Origin: Pseudarthrobacter oxydans
Lineage (GTDB): Bacteria; Actinomycetota; Actinomycetes; Actinomycetales; Micrococcaceae
Assembly (NCBI RefSeq): GCF_034258515.1
Contig: NZ_CP139438.1
Location: 3,224,001 to 3,288,000, forward strand
DNA length: 64,000 nt
Direction of reading: 5' to 3'
Position numbers and translations under genes: made by a program
The notes under the pieces: generated by a model
The model's input: only the letters and a program-made list of their open reading frames with translations
Databases searched by the model: none
Told to the model about the DNA's origin: nothing
Shown here: piece by piece, positions 25,624 through 33,305 of the stretch
Position numbering within the stretch: the stretch's first letter is position 1
How the letters are laid out: each line of letters starts with the position of its first letter

Positions 25624-26181
25624 TCACCGCAGGACGCGGTAGCGCAGGTAGGCCACGCCGTTGCCGAAACGGCGCAGGTCGAGGAGCTCAAGCTTTGATT
25701 CCAGGCCGTCCGGCAGGGCCCGCAGGCCTCCCCCGACCACCACCGGATTGATCAGGAATCCGCACTCGTCCACCAGTCCTGCCGCGAATGCCAGTCCTGC
25801 CAGGTTGGCACCGCCGATGCTCATCGTCCCGTCCGTTGCGTCCTTCATCGCCCGGACGGCAGCCGGGTCGAAGGTGCGCTCGATCCGGGTCCGGGGCGTC
25901 TCAGCGACAGCAAGAGAAGAGGAGTAGACAACCTTGTCTGCCCCCTGCCAGATCCGGGCATAATCCTGGATCACCGGCGGGTCCCCGGGGCCGCCCATGG
26001 TTTCCCAGACCGCCATCACGTCGTACATCCTGCGGCCGAGCAGGAACGTCCCGACGTCCCGTTCGAGGTCGTTGACGAAGGCGTGGACTTCCTCGTCGGG
26101 GGCGCTCCAGTCGAAATTGCCGTTGCGGTCCGCCACGTATCCGTCCAGGGAGGTGATGCAGGTGTAAGTGAGCTGGCCCAT
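25624..26181 (-). CDS. dihydrofolate reductase-like (RibD C-terminal family) protein
   Basis: The 185-residue protein shows the RibD C-terminal fold: MGQLTYTCITSLDGYVADRN, then FLLGRRMYDVMAVWETMGGP (about 53-72), the TMSIGGANLAGLAFAAGLVD phosphate loop and IHF-type C-terminal strands. Members are often annotated dihydrofolate reductase family protein, yet many have no folate role. The ATG at 26181 is supported by homology and a CACAAT -10-like box seven bases upstream. It lies just upstream of the epimerase-like gene and is probably its own transcript or co-transcribed with it. Confidence 0.85.
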   Translation of the reverse strand: MGQLTYTCITSLDGYVADRNGNFDWSAPDEEVHAFVNDLERDVGTFLLGRRMYDVMAVWETMGGPGDPPVIQDYARIWQGADKVVYSSSLAVAETPRTRIERTFDPAAVRAMKDATDGTMSIGGANLAGLAFAAGLVDECGFLINPVVVGGGLRALPDGLESKLELLDLRRFGNGVAYLRYRVLR

Positions 26182-26251
26182 GGTCCCTATTGTGGCCGCG
26201 AAGGCAGGCAGTTGGAAGCCGCCAGGGGCCACGCGCAGTTCCCCGGCGCGG

Positions 26252-27448
26252 TCAGGCTGTCCGCCGGTGGTCCGGGCCCGTGCCGAGGAGCACCCGCGGT
26301 CCCGGCACCGTGCGGGAAACGTGGCCAAGGCCAAAGGAAAGGAGGAGCCCGAGCACGGCGACCAGGAGGAATTTGGCCCCGGCGGGCCAGGCAACCTGCA
26401 GGATCGCCACCTGGAGGCCCACGACGACGAAGATGTGCAGGATGTAGGCGGCATAGCTGGCCGTGGCCATCGCTGACACCAGCCGCACCGGACGACGGAA
26501 GAGCTCGCGCAACGTGACCAGCAGGCCCACTCCCAGGCCGGCGCAGACCAACGTCTCCAGGGCGACCCGCACCAGCGAACGCCAGTCCACTCCGCCCGTC
26601 GCCGTTGCAGCGCCCCAGAGTCCCAGTGCCTGCAGGGAGAAGATGGCCGCGGACGCCACAAGGCCCACAGCCAGCCAGGTGAAGCCGACGCGGCGCTGAA
26701 TCCGCCGGAACCAGTCGTTCCGGTAGGCGAGGATGCCCAAGGCAAACAGGCTCACATACTGGGTGAGGTTTGCGGGTTCTGCCGGCATGACAAAAAAGAG
26801 TGGTACCCAGTCATCGACGGGAAACCACCACCGGACAACCCACGTAACCACGATCAGGGCAGCTGCGTAAGACAGGATGGCGCCGTGGCCGGGCGGCGGC
26901 AGCATCTGCCGCGGGGTCCCTGGTGAGGCCGGGCGCAACCAGCGGACCCGCTCCGCCAGCAGGACATAGGCGGCCGTATAAAGGAGGAGGTGTGCCAGGA
27001 ACCAGAGGTGGAAGTAGGCGCCCTGCCAGGCGTCGTCATACAGCGACCTGACGAACTCCCCCGGCTCGGGACTTCCGGATGCCAGATAGGCGAGTGGAAC
27101 GTTGACCGCCGCGACGAAGACCACGAGCGGCACCCCGATGCGGGCCCACCGTTCCTTGAGGAACCGGCGCGGACCTTTGCGCTCATAGGATCCGGGCAGG
27201 AAATAGCCGGCCACCAGGAACAACAGGCCCAGGCCCACGGCCGCGTTCACCGTGTAGAACGGCACGAACCAGTCGCTGGTGGCCTGGTCTTCCACCGGCC
27301 AGAAGCCGCCGGTGGGTCCGTACGCCTGGGCTGCATGGTGGATGATCACCATGGAGATAATCAGCACCCTCAGGACATCCACGAAGGCCAGCCGCCCTGT
27401 CCCGGCGGACACAGCGGCGGGGCCGCCGGACCCTGCTGCTCGGGACAT
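26252..27448 (-). CDS. acyltransferase 3 family membrane protein
   Basis: The 398-residue protein has about ten predicted helices. It starts with RLAFVDVLRVLIISMVIIHH, the acyltransferase-3 entry with the conserved His pair, continues with FLVAGYFLPGSYERKGPRRF, and has YFHLWFLAHLLLYTAAYVLL (about 148-167). Family members O-acylate surface polysaccharides, peptidoglycan or small molecules, but the acceptor here is unknown. A strong GGGAGGG lies before the ATG. It is not linked to a recognisable polysaccharide cluster. The next features upstream are tRNA genes. Confidence 0.88.
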   Translation of the reverse strand: MSRAAGSGGPAAVSAGTGRLAFVDVLRVLIISMVIIHHAAQAYGPTGGFWPVEDQATSDWFVPFYTVNAAVGLGLLFLVAGYFLPGSYERKGPRRFLKERWARIGVPLVVFVAAVNVPLAYLASGSPEPGEFVRSLYDDAWQGAYFHLWFLAHLLLYTAAYVLLAERVRWLRPASPGTPRQMLPPPGHGAILSYAAALIVVTWVVRWWFPVDDWVPLFFVMPAEPANLTQYVSLFALGILAYRNDWFRRIQRRVGFTWLAVGLVASAAIFSLQALGLWGAATATGGVDWRSLVRVALETLVCAGLGVGLLVTLRELFRRPVRLVSAMATASYAAYILHIFVVVGLQVAILQVAWPAGAKFLLVAVLGLLLSFGLGHVSRTVPGPRVLLGTGPDHRRTA

Positions 27449-27559
27449 CCTGAACCCTCCCTGCCGCCACCGTTGCTGCTTCTGACTCCATCGTGGCCCG
27501 TCCGTCCCACGGCACCAGAGCCAAAGGACCTTCCGTGGGTGCCACGCAAAAGGGCACAG

Positions 27560-27595
27560 AAAAGCCCCCGGAATCTTGGGAATTCCAGGGGCTTA
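27560..27595 (-). terminator. intrinsic terminator after tRNA-Met
   Basis: On the minus strand AAGCCCCTGGAAT and ATTCCGGGGGCTTTT form a strong hairpin with a terminal T-run, directly after the tRNA-Met 3' end. Confidence 0.8.
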
Positions 27596-27600
27596 GCCTG

Positions 27601-27674
27601 TAGCGGTGGGGAGGCTCGATCTCCCGACCTCACGATTATGAGTCGTGCGCTCTAACCAACTGAGCTACACCGCC
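27601..27674 (-). tRNA. tRNA-Met (CAU)
   Basis: The minus-strand sequence begins GGCGGTGTAGCTCAG and folds into a standard 74-base cloverleaf. The anticodon loop CTCATAA gives CAU, and the T-loop reads GATCGAG. Acceptor pairs 1-72 close G-U in one position, and CCA is not encoded. The CAU anticodon could be elongator Met or the lysidine-modified Ile2; the overall sequence resembles elongator Met. Confidence 0.88.
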
Positions 27675-27735
27675 ACGAATGAGAAAAACCTGCGCCAAGC
27701 CGGTCAAAACCGCCTTGACACAGGCCCTCATCCAG

Positions 27736-27807
27736 AGCCCCCCACCGGAATCGATCCGGTGACCTCGTTCTTACCAAGAACGCGCTCTACCACTGAGCTA
27801 GGGGGGC
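27736..27807 (-). tRNA. tRNA-Thr (GGU)
   Basis: The minus strand begins GCCCCCCTAGCTCAG and folds to a 72-base cloverleaf. Its anticodon stem CGTTC/GAACG encloses TTGGTAA, giving GGU. Acceptor arms GCCCCCC and GGGGGGC are complementary. It lies 61 bases upstream of tRNA-Met and is probably co-transcribed with it. Confidence 0.92.
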
Positions 27808-27997
27808 AACGAGTAAATACTCTACCGGAAGATTTTCCCACCAACAAATCGGCGCTCCAGCGCAGCCCTGGCCCCTTAAAGCCGCAGAAAACCGGGCCTA
27901 AATGAGCCTTCGGTGCGCCGATGCAGGGCCGGCAGGGCCCGCAGTGAAACAGGTGTGACGAAGCGAACACGCCGGTCCCGCCGTCGTGCGTTAAACG

Positions 27998-28029
27998 CCG
28001 GTGGGCCGGCTCGAAAGCCGGCCCACCGG
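27998..28029 (-). terminator. strong hairpin after deaD with a TTCG loop
   Basis: The minus-strand arms CCGGTGGGCCGGCT and AGCCGGCCCACCGG are perfectly complementary over 14 bp and enclose TTCG, a stabilising tetraloop sequence. It begins 27 bases after the deaD stop. No long T-run follows, but the stem is very strong. Confidence 0.7.
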
Positions 28030-28055
28030 GGGAACTGCGTCAGGCTAGCTGACGG

Positions 28056-30200
28056 TTACCACTTGCCCTTGCGGTTGAAGTCGCGCTGGCCGCCCTCGTT
28101 GCCGTGGCGGGGCTTGCGGGATCCGTCACCGTGGCCGCCGAAGCGGGAGTCGCTGGCCTGGCCGCGGTTGGCACCGCTGTCAGCGCTGAAGGAACGCTCG
28201 CTGTAGGAGCGGCCGCCGCGGTCAGCGGAGGATCGCTCGCCGTCGTTCTTGCGGAATTCCTTCTTGAAGCCGCCGTTGCCCTTGAAGTTGCCTCCCCGGT
28301 CACCGCCGCGGTTGCCTTGGTAGGAGCCGCGGTCGCCGGCAGGCTTGCGGCCGTTGTCCAATTCGAGGTGGATCAGCTCGCCGCCGATCCGGGTGCGGGA
28401 CAGCGCACGCAGCTGCTCGGGGCTCAGGTCCGCCGGGAGTTCCACCAGGGAGTGGTCCGAGCGGATGTCGATGCCGCCGATCTGTGCCGAGGAGATGCCG
28501 CCCTCGTTGGCAATGGCGCCCACGATGGAACCGGGCATGACGCGCTGGCGGCGTCCCACGGCGATCCGGTAGGTGGCATTGCCCTCGGTGAGCGTGCGGG
28601 TCGGTCCGCGGGAGCCGAAGCCGTCCTTGGACCGCTCGCGCTTCTGGAACTCCGGCGCTGCGGGCAGTTCCTTCACCAGCAGCGGCTGTCCGCCCTGGGC
28701 CATCACGGCAAGGGCTGCAGCGATCTCCGACGCCGGAACATTGTGCTCTTCCTCGTAGGAAGCGATGAGGTCGCGGAACGGGGCCACGTCCTCGGAGGCG
28801 AGGGTCTCCGTGATCCGCTCGGCAAACTTGCCCAGGCGGAGGGTGTTCACGGTCTCCGCGGTGGGCAGGTGCATCTGCTCCACCGGCTGGCGCGTGGCCT
28901 TCTCGATGGAACGCAGCAGGTACTTCTCCCGCGGCGTCATGAACAGGATGGCATCGCCGGAACGGCCTGCGCGGCCGGTGCGGCCGATGCGGTGCACGTA
29001 GGACTCGGTGTCGTGCGGGATGTCGTAGTTGATGACGTGGCTGATGCGCTCCACGTCAAGGCCACGGGCGGCGACGTCGGTGGCCACGAGGATGTCGATG
29101 CGGCCTTCCTTCAGGGCGTCAACGGTGCGCTCGCGCTGCTGCTGCGGGATGTCACCGTTGATCGCGGCGGCCTGGAAACCGCGGGACTTCAGCTTGTCAG
29201 CCAGGTCCTCGGTAGCCATCTTGGTGCGCACGAAGGCGATGACGCCGTCGAACTCTTCAACCTCGAGGATGCGGGTCATGGCATCAAGCTTGTGCGGGCC
29301 CATGACCTGCAGGTACCGCTGGCGGGTGTTGGCGCCGGTGGTGGTCTTGGACTTGACGGAGATCTCGGCAGGGTTGTTCAGGTACTGCTTGGACATGCGG
29401 CGGATCTGGCTCGGCATGGTGGCGGAGAACAGTGCCACCTGGCGGTCCGACGGGGTCTGCTGGAAGATCTGCTCCACGTCTTCGGCGAAGCCCATGCGCA
29501 GCATTTCGTCGGCCTCGTCCAGCACCAGGTACTGGAGTTCGGACAGGTCCAGGGAACCCTTGGAGATGTGGTCGATCACGCGGCCGGGGGTACCGACAAC
29601 AACCTGGGCGCCGCGGCGCAGGCCGGCGAGCTGCGGGCCGTAGGCGGAACCGCCGTAGACGGGGAGGACGGTGAAATCGTCAATGTGCTTGGCGTACGAG
29701 GTGAAGGCCTCGGCAACCTGGAGCGCCAGTTCGCGGGTGGGAGCCAGGACCAGTGCCTGGGTCTTCCGGGACGGGCCGTTGAGGTCGTGGAGCTCGGCCA
29801 GGCGGGACAGTGCCGGTACTGCGAATGCTGCAGTCTTACCGGTGCCGGTCTGGGCGAGGCCCACGACGTCGCGGCCTTCGAGCAGCAGCGGGATGGTTGC
29901 TGCCTGGATGGGGGACGGCTTCTCGTAGCCGACGTCCTGGAGGGCGGCGAGGACGCGGCCGTCGATGCCGAGGTCGGCGAACTTGACGCCTTCTTCTTCG
30001 TCTTCCTCAGCCTTGGCAGCGGGAGCATCTTCAGCTTTGGGGGCGGGAGCTTCGTCAGCCCGGGCGGCGGGAGCGGCCGGCGCTTCAGCAGGGGCTTCGG
30101 CGGGAACCGTTGCGGCCTCAGCTGCGGGAGCAGCGGGCTCGGTGAATTCGATGCTGGCTGTTGCTGCGTCAGCGGCGGCGTCGTTGTGATTTTCGGGCAT
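28056..30200 (-). CDS. deaD: DEAD-box RNA helicase (DeaD/CsdA type)
   Basis: The 714-residue protein unwinds structured RNA with ATP. After an acidic, Ala/Pro-rich N-terminal tail (about 1-70) come VKFADLGIDGRVLAAL, LAQTGTGKTAAFAVPAL (motif I), APTRELALQ (Ia), VVGTPGRVID (Ib), VLDEADEML (II), FSATMPSQI (III), and RIGRTGRAGRSGDAIL (VI). A DbpA-type RNA-binding domain (YRIAVGRRQRVMPGSIVGAI, about 560-630) and an Arg/Gly/Ser-rich tail follow, the plan of CsdA. ATG 30200 was chosen for GAGGAA nine bases upstream. A strong hairpin follows the gene, and the long leader suggests cold-shock-type control. Confidence 0.95.
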   Translation of the reverse strand: MPENHNDAAADAATASIEFTEPAAPAAEAATVPAEAPAEAPAAPAARADEAPAPKAEDAPAAKAEEDEEEGVKFADLGIDGRVLAALQDVGYEKPSPIQAATIPLLLEGRDVVGLAQTGTGKTAAFAVPALSRLAELHDLNGPSRKTQALVLAPTRELALQVAEAFTSYAKHIDDFTVLPVYGGSAYGPQLAGLRRGAQVVVGTPGRVIDHISKGSLDLSELQYLVLDEADEMLRMGFAEDVEQIFQQTPSDRQVALFSATMPSQIRRMSKQYLNNPAEISVKSKTTTGANTRQRYLQVMGPHKLDAMTRILEVEEFDGVIAFVRTKMATEDLADKLKSRGFQAAAINGDIPQQQRERTVDALKEGRIDILVATDVAARGLDVERISHVINYDIPHDTESYVHRIGRTGRAGRSGDAILFMTPREKYLLRSIEKATRQPVEQMHLPTAETVNTLRLGKFAERITETLASEDVAPFRDLIASYEEEHNVPASEIAAALAVMAQGGQPLLVKELPAAPEFQKRERSKDGFGSRGPTRTLTEGNATYRIAVGRRQRVMPGSIVGAIANEGGISSAQIGGIDIRSDHSLVELPADLSPEQLRALSRTRIGGELIHLELDNGRKPAGDRGSYQGNRGGDRGGNFKGNGGFKKEFRKNDGERSSADRGGRSYSERSFSADSGANRGQASDSRFGGHGDGSRKPRHGNEGGQRDFNRKGKW

Positions 30201-30605
30201 AGGGGAATATTCCTCATCCATAGGGGGCCAGGCGGCACTACCCGAGGTGAGCGGAGCCGCAGTACGTGTGACCAAAGGTGCCGGGCAAACGTTGACCGGC
30301 CGGTCACAGAAGTCCGGCGCTTTCGCAATCCCGTGGCAGGACTTCCCGCTGCATCTCTTGGCTGCTATCCCAGCAGTCTGTACAGCGTTTTCTTTAGCCG
30401 GCTCTCCCTATGAAAATGCCCGCATCGCTTGCGCGGGCCCCAACACTTGCCAGTCCTGCCTCAAAAATTGGGCAGGAATAAGGGATTTCCGGAGTGGGGG
30501 ATATCTCTAGTGTAGGGCACGCGCCCGCTCCAGCGGAAATTGAGGGCACGACGGCGGCGGTGAGCTTGCGCACACCGCTTCCCTGCCGGCCGCTTCAGCC
30601 TGCGG
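30201..30605 (-). promoter_or_regulatory. 0.4 kb leader region of deaD
   Basis: This 405-base stretch lies between the MOSC gene and deaD, both leftward. Hairpins are visible at 30454-30478 (TCCTGCC/GGCAGGA) and near 30419-30440. Minus-strand TACACT near 30510 could be the -10 box, giving a leader of roughly 300 bases. A long structured leader is typical of cold-inducible helicase genes, but no named RNA element could be matched. Confidence 0.4.
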
Positions 30606-31262
30606 CTACCGGCCCAGCTGCCGTTCCAGCGCCTCGAACTTCTGCTCGAACTCCGGCTGCTGCAGGCGGATCTCCCCGTCTGCGTCGGCGTCGCGCAGTG
30701 CTTCCATTGCCTCCAGGTCCGGCTCGCTGAACCACTTGCCCACGGTGATGCCATGCTTCGGGACATACAGCCGGTGGATATGGTCTCCCGCCTGGATGCT
30801 CCCGGTCCTGATGACGCGGAGATAGGCTCCCACCCGGCCCTCCTCCGTGAACCTCTTGACGAAGTGGGGCTCCCGCATCCGGCGCTGGAAGGTGGCGCAG
30901 GGGGTACGGGGCGAGGTCACCTCCACTTCGACGTCCAGGCCGATCCGCCAGCGCTCACCAATCACGGCGCCGGTGACATCGATCCCGGCCACCCGCAGGT
31001 TTTCGCCAAAGCTCCCCGGGGGCAGGTCCCGCCCGAGTTCACGGGACCAGTAGTCCGCATCCTGCTGGGAGTAGGCGTACAGGGCCTGGTCCGGTCCCCC
31101 GTGGTGGACGCGGTTCGCCTGGATGTCGCCCTGGAGGCCCAGCCGGTGCACCTTGACCGGGCCCTCGACGGGGCGCTTGTCGATGGCGGTGACGCCCACG
31201 TTCGAGGCATCCGGCAGGAGCTGGTGGACGCGGCACACGGCGAGGACGGAGGCGGTTTCCAT
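30606..31262 (-). CDS. MOSC domain-containing protein (YiiM-like)
   Basis: The 218-residue protein belongs to the MOSC superfamily, related to the C-terminal domain of molybdenum cofactor sulfurases. It shows GVTAIDKRPVEGPVKVHRLG, GLQGDIQANRVHHGGPDQALYAYS (given in parts, about residues 42-65), GSFGENLRVAGIDV and the conserved Cys in SPRTPCATFQRRM. YiiM-type enzymes reduce N-hydroxylated compounds with a molybdenum cofactor. Substrate and redox partner are unknown here. The ATG appears leaderless, with TACACT six bases upstream. It is divergent from the YgiB-like operon. Confidence 0.9.
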   Translation of the reverse strand: METASVLAVCRVHQLLPDASNVGVTAIDKRPVEGPVKVHRLGLQGDIQANRVHHGGPDQALYAYSQQDADYWSRELGRDLPPGSFGENLRVAGIDVTGAVIGERWRIGLDVEVEVTSPRTPCATFQRRMREPHFVKRFTEEGRVGAYLRVIRTGSIQAGDHIHRLYVPKHGITVGKWFSEPDLEAMEALRDADADGEIRLQQPEFEQKFEALERQLGR

Positions 31263-31268
31263 GGCTCC

Positions 31269-31274
31269 AGTGTA
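31269..31274 (-). promoter_or_regulatory. -10 box (TACACT) for the MOSC gene
   Basis: Minus-strand TACACT, six bases and then the MOSC ATG; no Shine-Dalgarno fits. Confidence 0.5.
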
Positions 31275-31306
31275 TGGCTCCCCTTCCCAGCTCCCGCACC
31301 CAACCG

Positions 31307-31356
31307 GCTCGCATTTAATGGCGCCACACGGCGGTTTCGCGACGTTTAATGCGAGC
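31307..31356. repeat. inverted repeat between MOSC and YgiB-like genes
   Basis: GCTCGCATT (31307-31315) pairs with AATGCGAGC (31348-31356), and both arms run on into TTTAA-type sequence. The 50-base element lies in the divergent region and may bind a regulator or form a hairpin. Confidence 0.5.
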
Positions 31357-31457
31357 TGCTTGGGCCAGCGGGCACCGGCAGGGACTACGCTGATTTAAGG
31401 ATTGCAATGGGGGTGCAGCGCTGTGCCCAATTCACGTGGACAACGGAGGGGGACACC

Positions 31458-32078
31458 ATGGACCCGAACAAGGACCCGGACCCCGGGCGGCCCGGCAGCG
31501 ACCGGGCTGCGGGCGAGGGCGTCCCGCCGGCCGGAGACGGGCACAGCGGCGCCAAGCCTCCTCCCTGGCAGGTACCCAAGCCGGAGCTCCGCCCCGAACT
31601 GCTCAACGAGCCGGTTACCCCCGTGGACCCGTTCGCCCGGGACCGCGAACGGCAGCTCAACGAGGAAGCCTCCCGGAAGAAGCGCTCCCAGCGGCGCACC
31701 GTCGTCGTGGGTTTGGGTGTGACGGCGCTGCTCGCCGGCACCATCACCGCCGTGGTGGCCAGCAACCAGGATGATCCCGAGTACGCGCAGGTGTGTTTCA
31801 ACGACGAAACTGGCGAGCGCGTGGAAGACACGAACTGCAACAGCTCCGCCGGCAGGGGCGGCGGCCTCTATGCCTGGTACTTCTTTTCCCGAGGCGCGTA
31901 CGTCCCCGCCATCGGCCAGAACCGCTCCACAGCCCCCAACTACACCAAAACTGTTCCCAGCGGCGCGAAAGCGTCCACGGGGTACAGCACCAAGGGCGGA
32001 ACGGTCAGCCGCGGCGGCTTCGGCACCAGCGCCAAAAGCGGCACCAGCGGTGGCGGCAGCAAGGTCTCGGGGGGCTGA
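31458..32078 (+). CDS. YgiB-like (DUF1190-type) membrane-anchored protein
   Basis: The 206-residue protein has a charged, proline-rich N-terminal part (about 1-75), a single transmembrane helix (about 84-104, TVVVGLGVTALLAGTITAVV), and a secreted part with QVCFNDETGERVEDTNC and a Gly/Ser/Lys-rich tail. The C-F-N-D...C pattern and position before a glutathionylspermidine-synthase-like gene match E. coli ygiB-ygiC. ATG 31458 follows GGAGGGGG. Unlike E. coli YgiB it has a long cytoplasmic tail instead of a lipobox. Its function is unknown. Confidence 0.65.
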   Translation: MDPNKDPDPGRPGSDRAAGEGVPPAGDGHSGAKPPPWQVPKPELRPELLNEPVTPVDPFARDRERQLNEEASRKKRSQRRTVVVGLGVTALLAGTITAVVASNQDDPEYAQVCFNDETGERVEDTNCNSSAGRGGGLYAWYFFSRGAYVPAIGQNRSTAPNYTKTVPSGAKASTGYSTKGGTVSRGGFGTSAKSGTSGGGSKVSGG

Positions 32079-32080
32079 GC

Positions 32081-33292
32081 GTGAAGCGGTTGACGTCTGA
32101 GCCCCGGCCCGGCTGGAAGCAGAAGATCGAAGAGCAGGGCCTGGTGTTCTCCACCACCACCATGGAGGACGGGCGCCGGATCGAGTACTGGAACGAGTCT
32201 GCGTACTACGAATTCACCATGGAGGAGGTGGAAACCCTCGAAGCGACGGCCGAAAACATGCACAAGATGTGCCTGGAAGCGGCCAAGTTCCTGGCCACCG
32301 GCGCCATGGGCCACATCGGCATCGGCCCGCAGGCCCTCGAACTGGCCGCGGAATCCCTCCAGGCCGGGGACGTGGACGTCTACGGCCGGTTCGACTTCAT
32401 CTATGACGGGCAGGGCGGCCCGGCCAGGATGCTCGAATACAACGCGGACACCCCCACGGGCCTGATCGAAGCGGCGGTGGCGCAGTGGTTCTGGCTGCAG
32501 GACGTCTTTCCGGAAAAGGACCAGTGGAACGGCATCCACGAAGCCCTGATCCGGCAGTGGAAGAAGGTGCAGTACCGCACCGGGATGAGCACCCTGCACG
32601 TTGCCCACTCGGAGGTCGAGGAGTCCGGCGAGGACTGGATGACTGCGGCCTACATGCGGGACGTGGCCAGCCAGGCGGGCTGGACCACCATCGGCATCAA
32701 CATGTCCGATATCGGCTGGGACCCCAACCTCAACCGCTTCGTGGACCTGGACAACTTCATGATCAGCACGATCTTCAAGCTCTACCCGTGGGAGCTGATG
32801 ATGAAGGAACCGTTCGGGCACCGGCTGCTGGAACGCGCCCACAACCCCCGCTGGATCGAGCCGGCCTGGAAGATGCTGCTCTCCAACAAGGCCCTGCTGG
32901 CCGCGCTGTGGCACCTCTACCCCGAGCACCCCAACCTGCTGCCCGCGTACCTCAACGAGCCGGGGCCGCTGAAGGAATGGGTGGCCAAGCCCCTGCACGG
33001 CCGCGAAGGCGACAACATCAAGATCCATGCGCAGGGCATCAGCCTGGAGCAGCCCGGCGGCTACGGCCGTGAAGGCTGGTGCTACCAGCAGTACCAGGAA
33101 CTGCCCGACTTCGACGGCAACCATCCCGTCCTCGGCCTGTGGGTGGTGGACGGGGAGTCCGTGGGCTGCGGCATCCGGGAATCTGACGGGCCGGTCACGG
33201 ATTATTTTTGCCGCTTCGTGCCCAACACCATCGACGCGCCGGCGCCGCTTTCGGCCGGGGCATCCTCCAGCAAGGCAGGTATCGCACTATGA
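32081..33292 (+). CDS. glutathionylspermidine synthase-like ATP-grasp protein (YgiC-like)
   Basis: The 403-residue protein matches the C-terminal synthetase domain of glutathionylspermidine synthase, an ATP-grasp amide ligase. It shows EYNADTPTGLIEAAVAQW (about 121-138), YPWELMMKEPFG, the nucleotide-binding KPLHGREGDNIKI, and the late loop GCGIRESDGPVTDYFCR. No amidase half is present, as in YgiC/YjfC. Actinobacteria lack glutathione, so the acceptor must be another peptide or amine. GTG 32081 is two bases after the YgiB-like stop, so the genes are coupled, with an APC permease downstream. Confidence 0.88.
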   Translation: MKRLTSEPRPGWKQKIEEQGLVFSTTTMEDGRRIEYWNESAYYEFTMEEVETLEATAENMHKMCLEAAKFLATGAMGHIGIGPQALELAAESLQAGDVDVYGRFDFIYDGQGGPARMLEYNADTPTGLIEAAVAQWFWLQDVFPEKDQWNGIHEALIRQWKKVQYRTGMSTLHVAHSEVEESGEDWMTAAYMRDVASQAGWTTIGINMSDIGWDPNLNRFVDLDNFMISTIFKLYPWELMMKEPFGHRLLERAHNPRWIEPAWKMLLSNKALLAALWHLYPEHPNLLPAYLNEPGPLKEWVAKPLHGREGDNIKIHAQGISLEQPGGYGREGWCYQQYQELPDFDGNHPVLGLWVVDGESVGCGIRESDGPVTDYFCRFVPNTIDAPAPLSAGASSSKAGIAL

Positions 33293-33305
33293 ACCCGGTG
33301 ACAGC

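Noticed and set aside
27736-28029. CRISPR or tandem repeat around the tRNA genes
   Set aside because: The repeats seen are tRNA stems and terminator arms; there is no regular repeat-spacer pattern.
28104-30413. A 769-residue open frame opposite deaD
   Set aside because: It mirrors deaD through codon-position bias, shows no known domain and would conflict with a helicase having all motifs.
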